In this document: one piece after another, positions 43,643 through 52,932 of the stretch | How the letters are laid out: each line of letters begins with the position of its first letter | Position numbering within the stretch: the stretch's first letter is position 1 | Assembly: GCF_035984415.1 (NCBI RefSeq) | Contig: NZ_CP130720.1 | Coordinates: forward strand, 434,001-498,000 | Direction: 5' to 3' | Source: Streptomyces sp. NBC_01296 | GTDB lineage: Bacteria; Actinomycetota; Actinomycetes; Streptomycetales; Streptomycetaceae | DNA length: 64,000 bases | The notes under the pieces: generated by a model | Seen by the model: only the letters and a program-made list of their open reading frames with translations | What the model was told of the DNA's origin: nothing | Database searches by the model: none | Made by a program: the position numbers and the translations under genes

Positions 43643-44230
43643 ATGAAGGACGTCGATCGCCGGTTGCTGGACGCCGCGCGGGCCGGGAACGCCGTTGCCG
43701 TACGGGCGGCGGTCGAAGGGGGCGCGAACATCGAGGTGCGCGACGAGGAACTGCGCACGCCGCTGCTGCTCGCCTCCCTCGGGAACCGCGTGGAGGTGGC
43801 GAGGGTACTCGTGGCGGCAGGCGCCGACGTCGACGCCCAGGATGCCCGCCAGGACAGCGCCTGGCTGGTCACCGGGGTGACCGGCAGCGTGGCGATGCTG
43901 CGCGTGCTGCTTCCGGCCGGGCCGGACCTGCGGCGCACCAACCGCTTCGGCGGCGTGTCGCACATCCCGGCGAGCGAGCGCGGGCACGTCGCGTACGTAC
44001 GGGAGGTACTGGCGGTCACGGACATCGACGTCGATCACGTCAACCGGCTCGGCTGGACCGCCCTGCTGGAGGCCGTGATCCTCGGCGACGGGGGCCCGGC
44101 CCACCAGGAGATCGTACGGCTGCTCCTCGCGGCCGGAGCGGACCGGGACCTGGCGGACGGCGACGGGGTGACGGCGCTCGCGCACGCGGAGCGGCGCGGG
44201 TACACCGAGATCGCGGAGTTGCTGCGGTGA
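43643..44230 (+). CDS. Ankyrin-repeat protein
   Basis: This 195-residue protein is built from about five ankyrin repeats: LLDAARAGNAVAVRAAVEGG, ELRTPLLLASLGNRVEVARV, LVAAGADVDAQDARQDSAWL, LGWTALLEAVILG, and IVRLLLAAGADRDLADGDGV. Ankyrin repeats mediate protein binding; there is no signal peptide or catalytic domain. Its stop overlaps the GTG start of the next gene (GTGA), so they form an operon. Bacterial ankyrin proteins next to secreted proteins sometimes act as chaperones or inhibitors; this is a guess. Confidence 0.82.
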   Translation: MKDVDRRLLDAARAGNAVAVRAAVEGGANIEVRDEELRTPLLLASLGNRVEVARVLVAAGADVDAQDARQDSAWLVTGVTGSVAMLRVLLPAGPDLRRTNRFGGVSHIPASERGHVAYVREVLAVTDIDVDHVNRLGWTALLEAVILGDGGPAHQEIVRLLLAAGADRDLADGDGVTALAHAERRGYTEIAELLR

Positions 44231-45367
44231 GCGCGCCGCGCGTTCCCCGGCCCGGAAGGCATCGGCTGGCGCTGGTCCTGGCCGGGGTCGGCGTGCTCGC
44301 CGGGTGCGCGGCGGGCGGTGGCGGTGGCGGTCGTACGAGCAGCCCGGAGGGAGCCGGGGCCGCGGCGGCACCACGGATCGAGCCATCGGCTGCCGACGCG
44401 GCCGTGCCCACGGCGCGCGGCACGCTCCTGGTCACGACTTCGGCGGTTCGACCGTGACCTTCGTGGATCCCGCGCGCGGCCCGGTCGGCTCGGTGGAGGT
44501 GGGGACCGTCCGTACGGGCTGGCGCTCGGCGCGGACGGGCGGGCGTGGGTCGCGACGGCGGAGGGCGTCGCGGTGGTGGACACCGCCACGCGTACCGGCC
44601 TGGGCCGCATCCCGTACCGCACCCGCAGCGGGCCCGTGACCACCGGCGAGTACCGGGGCGGCGGGATGGGCATCGCGCTCGCGCCCGACGGGCGGCGCCT
44701 TTACGTGGGGGTCAACGTGCCCGGCGGCCCGGGGGTGCTGGAGGTCATCGACACGGCCACCCGTACGGTGACCGCCACCGTGCCCGTCGGCCGCCGCCCC
44801 TTCGACGTGGACGTCGCGGCGGACGGCGGCGAGGTGTACGCGACCGGGCACGACTCCTACGACGTGACGGCGGTGCGCGCCGACACGCTGGCGGCGCGGC
44901 GACTGGTGGTCGCCCCTTACGGGGAGCAGGGCCTCGGCTCCTGGCTGAAACCGCACTACGCGGTGGTGCGGCCCTCCGACGGGCGGCTGTTGCTGCCGTT
45001 CGAGGGTGAGAGGCTGGCGGTCCTCGACCCCGGTACGGGCCGGGTCGCCGTCGAGCCGATGACCGCGGACATCCACCAGCACGGGGCCGCCCTCGCCCCC
45101 GACGGCACGCTGCTGGTGGTCGGCGCGGCGGAGGACCAGGACACGGCCTCGCTGACGGTCCGGTCCCCCGGTGGGACGGAGCGCACGGTCCCGCTGGACG
45201 GGCCGCACGAGGACGTCGCGGTCACCGCGGACGGCCGCACCGCGTACGTCACGGGCGGCTTCACCCGGGACGGCCACTGGAACGGGATCACCGTCGTGGA
45301 CCTGCCGAGCGGTACGACACGCCGACTCGAGGCGGGCGCACGGCCCCTGGGGGTCGTGGTGCTGTAG
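44227..45367 (+). pseudogene. Lipoprotein YVTN-type beta-propeller, interrupted by two frameshifts
   Basis: The gene starts at GTG 44227, coupled to the ankyrin gene, with a lipoprotein signal (HRLALVLAGVGVLAGC). The frame ends early at 44457. The homology continues in a second frame from about 44440 (FGGSTVTFVDPARGPVGSVE) and then in a third from about 44500 to 45367 (RPYGLALGADGRAWVATAEG, LYVGVNVPGGPGVLEVIDTA, TADIHQHGAALAPDGTLLVV). Each change is repaired by adding one base. The three parts join into a full propeller of about 375 residues. It could be a recent pseudogene or two base-calling errors in GC-rich sequence. Codon use in all parts is normal. Confidence 0.7.
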
Positions 45368-45389
45368 GACGGCGGGGTGACTCCGGCCG

Positions 45390-46895
45390 TCAGGCGCCTC
45401 CTCCGGAGGGCGTGACGACGATCTCGCGCTTGAGGATCTTCCCCGTGGGGCCCTTGGGGAGTTCGGTCGTGAAGGTGACGATCCGCGGGTACTTGTACGC
45501 CGCCACCCGCTCCTTGACGTAGGCCCGGATCTCTTCGGCCGTCGCGTCGGCGCCCTCGCGCAGGGCGATCACCGCCGCCACCTCCTCCCCGTGCACCTCG
45601 TGCGGCACGCCGACCACTGCGGCCTCGGCGACTGCCGGATGCTCGTACAGGACTTCCTCTACCTCCCGCGGGTACACGTTGTACCCGCCGCGGATGATCA
45701 GGTCCTTCTTGCGGTCGACGATGAAGTAGAACCCTTCCTCGTCGACGCGGGCCAGGTCGCCGGTGTGGAACCATCCGTCGCGTACGGCCTCCGCGGTCTC
45801 CTTCGGGCGGTTGACGTAGCCGTTCATCACGTTCTCGCCGCGGATCGCGATCTCGCCGACCTCGCCCGGGCCCGCTTCGGAGCCGTCCTCTGTGACGAGC
45901 CTCATCTCGACCCCGCGGATCGGTACCCCGATGGAGCCGGCCTTGCGCGGGCGGTCCGGGTGGTTGAAGGAAGCCACCGGCGACGTCTCGGAGAGGCCGT
46001 AGCCCTCCAGCACCGTGGCGTCGAAGCGCCGCTCGAACCCTTGCAGCACCTCGACGGGCAGCGCGGCACCGCCCGAGACGGCGAGGCGCAGCCGGGAGGC
46101 GTCGAAGCCGTCGGGGAGTGCGGCGTGGAGCAGTGCCGAGTACATCGTGGGTACGCCGAGGAACACGGTGACCCGGTCACGGTGCATGACCTCCAGCGCC
46201 CGCTGCGGATCGAACCGCGGCAGCAGGGTCAGCGTCGCCCCCGCGGCCACGGACGCGTTGAGCGCACAGGTCTGCCCGAACGCGTGGAACAGCGGCAGGC
46301 CGCCGAACAGGATGTCGTCGGGGCCGACTTGGATCAGGGTCTCGGCGGTGGTGGCCGTGTTCGAGACCAGGTTGCCGTGCGTCAGCTCGGCTCCCTTGGG
46401 CGTACCGGTGGTGCCCGAGGTGTAGAGGATCAGCGCAGGGTCCCCGTCCTGCCGGTCGACGAGGCCGGACAGCGGTTCGGCGGCCGTGAGCAGGGCGTGG
46501 AACGCCGAGGGCTCCGTCACCAGGCACTCGGTCCCCAGCTCGGCGGCGGCGCTCGCGACCTCCTGCGCGAACAGCGGGGACGCCACTGCGACACGCGCCC
46601 CCGAGTCACGCAGGACGTACGCCACCTCCCGGGCCCTGAGCAGGGGGTTCATCGGCACGACCACGCCCCCGGCCCGCAGGACCCCGTAATAGACGACGGG
46701 GAACAACGGCACGTTGGGCATGGTCATCGCCACGCGGTCACCCGGCCGCACGCCGCGGCCCTGCAGCACCGCGGCGAACCTGGCACTCGCGTCGTCCAGT
46801 TCGGCGTAGGTCAGGGTGGTGTCGTCGTGGCGCACGGCGACGTGATCGCGGCGGGCCGCCGCGGAGTTCACCAGAAATGCGGCGAGGTTGGTCAT
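45390..46895 (-). CDS. Long-chain-fatty-acid/acyl-CoA ligase (AMP-binding)
   Basis: This is a 501-residue ANL-superfamily enzyme that activates a carboxylic acid with ATP and CoA. Motifs: A3 YTSGTTGTPKGAELTH, A5 GYGLSETSPVASF, A7 WFHTGDLARVDEEGFYFIVD, A8 RKKDLIIRGGYNVYPREVEE, and the catalytic Lys in PKGPTGKILKREI. Substrate-pocket residues are like those of class I acyl-CoA ligases, so medium or long or branched acids are possible. Start ATG 46895 follows GAGAGGAGA; it is divergent from an AraC-type regulator. It probably supplies CoA esters to, or receives acids from, the pathway at 48.5-53.5 kb. Confidence 0.85.
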   Translation of the reverse strand: MTNLAAFLVNSAAARRDHVAVRHDDTTLTYAELDDASARFAAVLQGRGVRPGDRVAMTMPNVPLFPVVYYGVLRAGGVVVPMNPLLRAREVAYVLRDSGARVAVASPLFAQEVASAAAELGTECLVTEPSAFHALLTAAEPLSGLVDRQDGDPALILYTSGTTGTPKGAELTHGNLVSNTATTAETLIQVGPDDILFGGLPLFHAFGQTCALNASVAAGATLTLLPRFDPQRALEVMHRDRVTVFLGVPTMYSALLHAALPDGFDASRLRLAVSGGAALPVEVLQGFERRFDATVLEGYGLSETSPVASFNHPDRPRKAGSIGVPIRGVEMRLVTEDGSEAGPGEVGEIAIRGENVMNGYVNRPKETAEAVRDGWFHTGDLARVDEEGFYFIVDRKKDLIIRGGYNVYPREVEEVLYEHPAVAEAAVVGVPHEVHGEEVAAVIALREGADATAEEIRAYVKERVAAYKYPRIVTFTTELPKGPTGKILKREIVVTPSGGGA

Positions 46896-47127
46896 GCCGA
46901 CAGTCTCCTCTCTCGTTCTGTTCATCTCAGCCGTCGGCAGGGTGCAGGCGGCCGTGGTGGCATCCGCCGCCGCCCCTGGACCGGCGTCCGTCCCGGGCGC
47001 ACCCGGGGCTCCGCACGCCGTTCGTCGGGGCCGCGCTGAGGGGATGCTAAGGCGGGCGCGCTCCCGATGCTTGACGTGCCGGGACGGGAAACTTAACTTC
47101 TGGGGACCGAACACCTGGAGCATTTCG
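46896..47127. promoter_or_regulatory. Divergent promoter region of ligase and AraC genes
   Basis: This 232-bp spacer between the two divergent starts is the most likely AraC binding region. I could not define a repeated operator by eye. Confidence 0.4.
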
Positions 47128-48153
47128 ATGAGGCCCCTCGTCCGCACCGCAGCGCTGAACGGCTACGTCGAGCTGAGCCGCTCCCTCGGCGTCGACCCGC
47201 GCGCGCTGATGAAGAGCGTGGGGCTGGACACCGCGGACCTCGCCGTCCAGGACCGGTGGATCTCCGGTCCGGCCGCCGTCCGCCTCCTGGAGATCTCCGC
47301 GGCCGCCTCGCACCACGACGACTTCGGCTTGCGCATGGCCGAGCTGCGCCGCTTCTCCAACCTGGGCCCCATCAGCCTGGTCGTCCGCGAGGAACCCGAC
47401 GTACGCAGTGCACTGGCACTGCTGCTGCGCCACGAGCACATGTACAACGAGCTCCTGCACACGCGCCTGGCCGAGGGGAACGGCCTGGCCACCATCAAGG
47501 TGGACCTCAGGGTCGGCGAGGCGACGCCGGCCCGGCAGGCCACGGAACTGGTCGTGGGCGCCTTCTCCCGCATCCTGCGAGGATTCCTCGACACGCGCTG
47601 GCAGCCCCTGTCCGTGTGGTTCACCCACAGCCCTCCGGCGGACTCCGGCAGGCACCGCCGCCTGTTCGGCCCCGGGGTCGAGTTCGACCGCGAGTTCAAC
47701 GGCATCGTCTTCTACGCCGACGACCTCGACGCCCCCAACGCCATGGCGGACCCGCAGCTGCGGAACTACGCCCGGCAGTACTTCGACGCCATCGCCGCCA
47801 CTCCCCGGGACACCTCGGTCGCGGACCGGGTGCGCGAACTCATCGAGGCCCTGCTGCCCACCGGCCGATGCTCCGTCGAGCAGGTCGCCCGCAGCCTCGG
47901 CGTCGACCGGCGCACCGTCCACCGTCATCTGGCCCACTCGGGAGAGACGTTCTCCTCGCTGCTCAACGCCACGCGCAAGCGGCTCGCGGAGCAGTTCGTG
48001 GCCCATCCCCGCCGCTCGCTGACGGAGATCTCGGACCTCCTGGGCTTCTCGTCCCTGAGCGCGTTCTCCCGGTGGTTCCACGAACAGTTCGGGTGCAGTC
48101 CGAGGCAGTGGCGCAAGGAAAAGGGCCAGGAGCAGCACGCGGGCCCGGGCTGA
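47128..48153 (+). CDS. AraC-family transcriptional regulator (OruR/ArgR-like, Arabinose_bd type)
   Basis: This is a 341-residue regulator. Residues 1-220 form the N-terminal effector domain of the 'arabinose-binding-like' type (LNGYVELSRSLGVDPRALMK, FGLRMAELRRFSNLGPISLV, WQPLSVWFTHSPP). The C-terminal AraC double helix-turn-helix reads CSVEQVARSLGVDRRTVHRH, then SLTEISDLLGFSSLSAFSRW, FHEQFGCSPRQWR. Members of this type often activate genes for catabolism of amino acids, carnitine or aromatic compounds. It is divergent from the ligase and upstream of the BKACE operon, both likely targets. ATG 47128 is chosen. Confidence 0.85.
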   Translation: MRPLVRTAALNGYVELSRSLGVDPRALMKSVGLDTADLAVQDRWISGPAAVRLLEISAAASHHDDFGLRMAELRRFSNLGPISLVVREEPDVRSALALLLRHEHMYNELLHTRLAEGNGLATIKVDLRVGEATPARQATELVVGAFSRILRGFLDTRWQPLSVWFTHSPPADSGRHRRLFGPGVEFDREFNGIVFYADDLDAPNAMADPQLRNYARQYFDAIAATPRDTSVADRVRELIEALLPTGRCSVEQVARSLGVDRRTVHRHLAHSGETFSSLLNATRKRLAEQFVAHPRRSLTEISDLLGFSSLSAFSRWFHEQFGCSPRQWRKEKGQEQHAGPG

Positions 48154-48479
48154 CGCCCACGCCGGCACGCAGCGCGGACGGCGCCTCGGCCGCCGCTCGC
48201 CCCTGTCCCCAAATGACAAGTCGCCCGTCACCACGGGTCAAGCAGCCATACCCGCCCGGCCCTACCTTGGCTGCACCGCTCAAGGCGGTCGGCTGCCGGA
48301 GGTGAGACGGGCCGTTCCCCTACGGCTCGCTCTCCTCCGGACCAGCCGAACACACCCGGGCCCGCACGCCCGGTGTTCTCCCCGACCCGCCCGCGCCGGT
48401 CCCTGCCGTCCAAAAGATCCGACTCCGCAGCTAACCGACTGCCGGCGCGGTGATCACCCGTACGCGAAGGAGAAAGACC
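48154..48479 (+). promoter_or_regulatory. Promoter region of the BKACE catabolic operon
   Basis: These 326 bases contain no gene. They lie between the AraC gene and the BKACE start and should hold the operon promoter and regulator sites. A strong ribosome site, AAGGAGAAAG, ends the region just before GTG 48480. Confidence 0.45.
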
Positions 48480-49538
48480 GTGCATTTTCACGACGACTCG
48501 CTCTTCCCCGAGAACCAGGAGAAGCTCGTCATCCAGGCCGCCCCGTACGGGCCGGAGTGGCTGCCCGGCGACGCCGACGATCTGCCCCTGACCATGGACG
48601 AGCACGTCCAGGCGGCCGTCGACTGTTACGACGCCGGCGCCACGGTGCTCCACATCCACGTGCGTGAGCTCGACGGCAAGGGCTCCAAGCGGATGTCGAT
48701 GTTCAACGAGCTGATGGGCCGGCTGCGCGAGGCGGTGCCGGACATGGTCCTGCAGATCGGCGGCTCGATCTCCTTCGCCCCCGAGGGCGAGGGCGGCGAC
48801 GCCAAGTGGCTCTCCTACGACACCCGGCACCTCCTGGCCGACCTCACACCGGCGCCGGACCAGGTGACCATCGCGATCAACACCAGCCAGATGAACATCG
48901 TCGAGATCATGACCGACGACGACCTGGAGGGCACCTCGATCGCGAAGCCGGAGTACCACCGGGCCTACCGGGACATGGTCGTCGAGGCCGGTCCCGAGTT
49001 CTACCTCGAGCACCTGAAGCGCCTGCACGCGAACGGCATCCAGCCGCACTTCCAGCTCGCCACCATCGCCCAGCTCGAGACCGTCGAGCGGCTCATCCGC
49101 GCCGGCACGTACACCGGCCCCCTGGTCCTCAACTACGTCGCGATCGGCGGCGGTTTCGCCGGGCGCCACCCCTCCGACCTGATCGAGTTCATCCGCCGCG
49201 TGCCGGACGGCGCGGTCCTCACCATCGAGAGCTCCATGCGCGCCGTGGCGCCGATGAACGCGATCGCCATCGCCCTCGGCGTGCACGTCCGCGTGGGCAA
49301 CGAGGACAACCTGTGGCGGCGCAAGGGCGAGCGGATGTCCTCCGTCGAGCAGGTCGAGCAGATGGTCCGGATCGCGAACACCCTCGGACGCGACATCGCG
49401 ACCGGCCCGGAGGCCAAGAGGATCTACAAGATCGGCGAGTACTACCCCGACGCCGACGAGACCATCGAGCGTCTCGGCATGGTCCCGAACCGCAGGCCCG
49501 GGCAGCGCGGCTTCATGCTGCGCGACCTCAAGAGCTGA
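48480..49538 (+). CDS. Beta-keto acid cleavage enzyme (BKACE, DUF849 family)
   Basis: This 352-residue TIM-barrel enzyme of the BKACE family condenses a beta-keto acid with acetyl-CoA to give acetoacetate and a new CoA ester. Zinc-binding is indicated by HIHVRELDGKG, whose two His are ligands, in a VDCYDAGATVLHIHVRE context. Further family signs are LQIGGSISFAPEGEGGDAKW, GIQPHFQLATIAQLETVERL and NEDNLWRRKGERMSSVEQVE. The substrate of a BKACE is set by barrel residues and context; known ones cleave 3-keto-5-aminohexanoate, dehydrocarnitine and others. GTG 48480 is used. It heads a five-gene operon with tight spacing. Confidence 0.88.
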   Translation: MHFHDDSLFPENQEKLVIQAAPYGPEWLPGDADDLPLTMDEHVQAAVDCYDAGATVLHIHVRELDGKGSKRMSMFNELMGRLREAVPDMVLQIGGSISFAPEGEGGDAKWLSYDTRHLLADLTPAPDQVTIAINTSQMNIVEIMTDDDLEGTSIAKPEYHRAYRDMVVEAGPEFYLEHLKRLHANGIQPHFQLATIAQLETVERLIRAGTYTGPLVLNYVAIGGGFAGRHPSDLIEFIRRVPDGAVLTIESSMRAVAPMNAIAIALGVHVRVGNEDNLWRRKGERMSSVEQVEQMVRIANTLGRDIATGPEAKRIYKIGEYYPDADETIERLGMVPNRRPGQRGFMLRDLKS

Positions 49539-49605
49539 CCCGGCCCCCGCAGCCGGACACGAGCCCCCGCACGAGCCCCCGTACACGAGCAATCGGAGCA
49601 ACCCC

Positions 49606-50580
49606 GTGGCCCACGCCGTCCGCTTCTACGAAACCGGTGGACCCGACGTCCTGACCTGGGAAAGGGTGACCGTCGGTGACCCGGGTCCGGGCGAAGTGCG
49701 CATCCGGCACGCCGCCGTCGGCCTCAACTTCGCCGACACGTACTTCCGTACGGGTCTCTACCCGGTCCGGCTGCCGGACGGCATCGGCGTCGAGGCCTCG
49801 GGAGTGGTCGAGGCCGTCGGCGAGGGCGTCACCCACGTCGCCGAAGGCGATCGCGTCACCTACACCGGCAGCCCGCTGGGGGCGTACAGCACGGAGCGGG
49901 TCATGCCCGCCTCGCACCTGATCAAGCTGCCGGACGAGATCGGCTTCGAGACCGCCGCCGCCATGACCATGCGCGGCCTCACCTCGGCATATCTGCTGCG
50001 CCGGATCCACCCGTTGAAGGCCGGTGACACCGTACTGCTCCACGCGGCGGCGGGCGGTGTCGGCCTGATCGTCAGCCAGTGGGCCAGGCTCCTCGGCGTC
50101 ACCGTGATCGGAACGGTGTCGAGCGAGGAGAAGGCGGAGCTCGCACGCGCTCACGGCTGCGAGCACATCATCCACTACCGGCGCGAGGACGTGGCCGAGC
50201 GGGTGCGCGAACTGACCGACGGCGCCGGCGTGCCGGTCGTCTTCGACAGCGTCGGCAAGGACACCTTCACCGGCTCGCTGGCCTCGCTGTCGCGCCGCGG
50301 ACTGCTGGTCTGCTTCGGCACGGCCTCCGGTCCGGTGCCACCGATCAACGCCATGCAGCTCGCCGTGAACGGTTCGCTCTTCGTCACCCGTCCGGCGCTG
50401 GCCGACTACATCGCCGAACCGGCGGAGCGCGACGCCCTTGCAGGTGAGCTGTTCGGTCACGTCGCCTCCGGACGCATCACGATCGAGATCAACCAGCGCT
50501 ACTCCCTCGAGGGCGCCGCACGGGCACATCGCGATCTGGAAGCCGGGCGGACCACCGGATCCTCCGTCTTCGCCCTCTGA
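49606..50580 (+). CDS. Quinone oxidoreductase (zinc-free MDR family)
   Basis: This is a 324-residue NADPH-dependent medium-chain reductase of the QOR (zeta-crystallin) type. The N-terminal GroES-like part reads VGLNFADTYFRTGLYPVRLP, and the Rossmann part LLHAAAGGVGLIVSQWARLL with GIxxVxxG-like glycines. The zinc-ligand Cys/His residues of alcohol dehydrogenases are absent. It reduces quinones or enones; in this operon it may reduce an unsaturated intermediate. The start is GTG 49606, 67 bp after BKACE. Confidence 0.88.
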   Translation: MAHAVRFYETGGPDVLTWERVTVGDPGPGEVRIRHAAVGLNFADTYFRTGLYPVRLPDGIGVEASGVVEAVGEGVTHVAEGDRVTYTGSPLGAYSTERVMPASHLIKLPDEIGFETAAAMTMRGLTSAYLLRRIHPLKAGDTVLLHAAAGGVGLIVSQWARLLGVTVIGTVSSEEKAELARAHGCEHIIHYRREDVAERVRELTDGAGVPVVFDSVGKDTFTGSLASLSRRGLLVCFGTASGPVPPINAMQLAVNGSLFVTRPALADYIAEPAERDALAGELFGHVASGRITIEINQRYSLEGAARAHRDLEAGRTTGSSVFAL

Positions 50581-50624
50581 GGACACCCCGCCCCACGCCA
50601 CACGCCACACGAGGAGTGAGCACC

Positions 50625-51542
50625 ATGCCCGAAACCCTCCGGCCGAAGCAACACGCTCTGGCCCTGGTGCGCCCACAGGCGCTCCGCACCTCCCTCGCCG
50701 TCGAGCCCCTGACCTGTTCCCTCGGCGCCGAGCTCTCCGGCGTGAGCCTCGCCGACGCCGCGCGTGACGACGACCTGTTCGCCGAGATCAAGATGCTGCT
50801 GCTCGAGCACAAGGTGCTGTTCCTGCGCGACCAGGACATCACGCGCGCCGACCACGTCGCCTTCGCCGAACGCTTCGGACCGCTGGAGGACCACCCGGTG
50901 GCCGGCAGCGACCCGGAGCACCCGGGCCTGGTCCGGATCTACAAGGACATGGACAGCCCGGCCGAGCACTACGAGAACGCTCTCCACACCGACGGCACCT
51001 GGCGCGAGAACCCTTCCATGGGAGCCGTACTCCGCTGCGTCGAGTCGCCCCCGGTGGGCGGTGACACCATCTGGGTCAACATGGTCGAGGCCCACCGCCG
51101 CCTCCCGGAGCACATCAAGACGCAGATCCAGGACCTGCGCGCCCGGCACAGCATAGAGGCGACCTTCGGCGCGGTCATGCCCGGGGAGCAGCGTCACGCG
51201 CTGGCGGCCCGGTTCCCGGACGCGGAGCACCCGGTGGTGCGCACCCACCCGGAGACCGGCGAGGAGATCCTCTTCGTCAACGCTTTCACGACCCATTTCG
51301 TCAACTACCACACGCCCGCGAACGTCCGCTTCGGCCAGGACTACGCGCCGGGCGCCGCGCAGCTGCTGAACTACCTGATCAGCCAGGCCTCGGTGCCCGA
51401 GTACCAGGTCCGCTGGCGCTGGCGGAAGAACAGCGTGGCCATCTGGGACAACCGCTCGACCCAGCACTACGCCGTCCAGGACTACTGGCCCGCCGTCCGC
51501 AAGATGGAGCGCGCCGGAATCGTCGGCGACAAGACCTTCTGA
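50625..51542 (+). CDS. TauD/TfdA-family Fe(II)/2-oxoglutarate dioxygenase
   Basis: This is a 305-residue non-haem iron hydroxylase. The facial triad is HTD in ENALHTDGTWRENP and the distal His in STQHYAVQDYWPAVRKMER, with the 2-oxoglutarate-binding Arg in the same segment. LRDQDITRADHVAFAERFGP and NYHTPANVRFG are typical of the TauD/TfdA/AtsK group. Such enzymes hydroxylate next to a sulfonate, sulfate, phenoxy or quaternary-amine group so that it is released. ATG 50625 is 8 bases after GAGGAG. In this operon it probably opens up or demethylates the substrate. Confidence 0.88.
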   Translation: MPETLRPKQHALALVRPQALRTSLAVEPLTCSLGAELSGVSLADAARDDDLFAEIKMLLLEHKVLFLRDQDITRADHVAFAERFGPLEDHPVAGSDPEHPGLVRIYKDMDSPAEHYENALHTDGTWRENPSMGAVLRCVESPPVGGDTIWVNMVEAHRRLPEHIKTQIQDLRARHSIEATFGAVMPGEQRHALAARFPDAEHPVVRTHPETGEEILFVNAFTTHFVNYHTPANVRFGQDYAPGAAQLLNYLISQASVPEYQVRWRWRKNSVAIWDNRSTQHYAVQDYWPAVRKMERAGIVGDKTF

Positions 51543-51579
51543 CCCTGCTTTTCCATCAACAGCAGTTGAGGTGATGACA

Positions 51580-52932
51580 ATGGGGTTTCTCACCACTGCG
51601 GCACCCGCCCCGGAGAGAACCGGTACCGGCTCCTCGGAATGGCCCGTGTCCCGGCGCTACGCCTGGGTGGTCTTCGCACTGAGTTTCGCACTCCTGCTCT
51701 CGGACTACATGTCCCGTCAGGTGCTCAACGCCGTTTTCCCGATGCTGAAGGCCGACTGGCTGCTCTCGGACGCCCGGCTGGGCTCCCTCAGCGGCGTCGT
51801 GGCTCTGATGGTCGGTCTGCTCACCTTCCCCCTCTCGCTGCTGGCCGACCGGTGGGGCAGGGTGAGGTCCCTCGTCGTAGCGGCGACGATATGGAGCCTG
51901 GCGACCCTGTGCTGCGCGGTCGCGGCGAGCTACGGCCAGATGTTCACCGGCCGGCTCTTCGTCGGCATCGGTGAAGCCGCGTACGGCAGCGTGGGCATCG
52001 CCGTGGTCCTCAGCGTCTTCCCGCGCGCCTTGCGGGCGACGCTCTCGGGGGCCTTCATCGCCGGCGGGGCGTTCGGCTCGGTCCTGGGCATATCCATAGG
52101 CGGAGCCGTGGCCGAGGCGTACGGCTGGCGCTGGGCCTTCGGCGTGATGGGTGTCCTCGGTCTGGTGCTCGCCGGTGTCTACGCCGTCGTGGTCACCGAG
52201 AAAAGGCTGACGCCTCGGACGGACCCGCCCGAAGACGGGGCGGGTCGCACGGACACGGACGACCGGCTCCGTGTGCTCCTGCCGCGGCTGTTCTCCTCCG
52301 TCTCGGTGGTCAGCGCCTACATCGGCAGCGGTCTGCAGCTGTTCATCGCGGGCGCCCTGATCGCCTGGCTGCCCAGTTACTTCAACCGCTACTACGAGAT
52401 GCCGACCGCGAAGGCCGGTGCGACCGCGGGGCTCTTCGCCCTGATGATCGGCATCGGCATGGTCACCGGCGGAATCGCCTCGGACCGCTTCAGTCGGCGC
52501 GACCCGATCCGCAAGTGGTCCGTCGCCATCTGCTGCAGCGTGGGCTCACTCGTACTGCTGATGACCGCGTTCCGCCTGCCCGCCGGCCCGGTGCAGCTGC
52601 TGGCGCTGGCGCTGGGAGCCCTGCTGTGCGCCGGTACGGCCGGGCCCGGAGCCGCCATGGTGGCGAATCTGACCCCCGCGGCCATCGCCGCGACGGCGTT
52701 CGCCACGCTCACGCTGGCCCAGAGCCTGCTCGGACTGGCCCCCGGCCCGGCCGTCACCGGCATGCTCGCGGACCGGCTCGGTCTGCTCGGCGCGCTCCGG
52801 CTCGTCCCGCTCGTGGCGCTCGCGGCCACCGCGGCCTTCCTGATCGGCCGCCGCCGGTACACACGTGATCTCCACCGCCTCACCGCGCCCGCCGCGACGG
52901 GGCGGGCCGAGGAACCGGAGACGTCTCCATGA
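51580..52932 (+). CDS. MFS transporter
   Basis: This is a 450-residue major-facilitator protein with 12 predicted membrane segments. The loop 2-3 motif is LADRWGRVRSLV. The first half holds AWVVFALSFALLLSDYMSRQ (with a charged pair in segment 1) and GEAAYGSVGIAVVLSVFPRA. The central loop is short and acidic (PEDGAGRTDTDDR). It resembles organic-acid/sugar-phosphate-type carriers (ACS family). ATG 51580 follows GAGG by 8 bases. It most likely imports the operon's substrate. Confidence 0.85.
   Translation: MGFLTTAAPAPERTGTGSSEWPVSRRYAWVVFALSFALLLSDYMSRQVLNAVFPMLKADWLLSDARLGSLSGVVALMVGLLTFPLSLLADRWGRVRSLVVAATIWSLATLCCAVAASYGQMFTGRLFVGIGEAAYGSVGIAVVLSVFPRALRATLSGAFIAGGAFGSVLGISIGGAVAEAYGWRWAFGVMGVLGLVLAGVYAVVVTEKRLTPRTDPPEDGAGRTDTDDRLRVLLPRLFSSVSVVSAYIGSGLQLFIAGALIAWLPSYFNRYYEMPTAKAGATAGLFALMIGIGMVTGGIASDRFSRRDPIRKWSVAICCSVGSLVLLMTAFRLPAGPVQLLALALGALLCAGTAGPGAAMVANLTPAAIAATAFATLTLAQSLLGLAPGPAVTGMLADRLGLLGALRLVPLVALAATAAFLIGRRRYTRDLHRLTAPAATGRAEEPETSP

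Noticed and set aside
43256..44386. 376-residue minus-strand ORF
   Set aside because: Mirror of the ankyrin gene, whose repeats are clear on the plus strand.
48302..48480. Possible cysteine-type leader before BKACE
   Set aside because: The GTG ORF at 48302 starts VRRAVPLRLALLRTS but lacks the HxDL core and a terminal Cys, so it does not fit the leader pattern.
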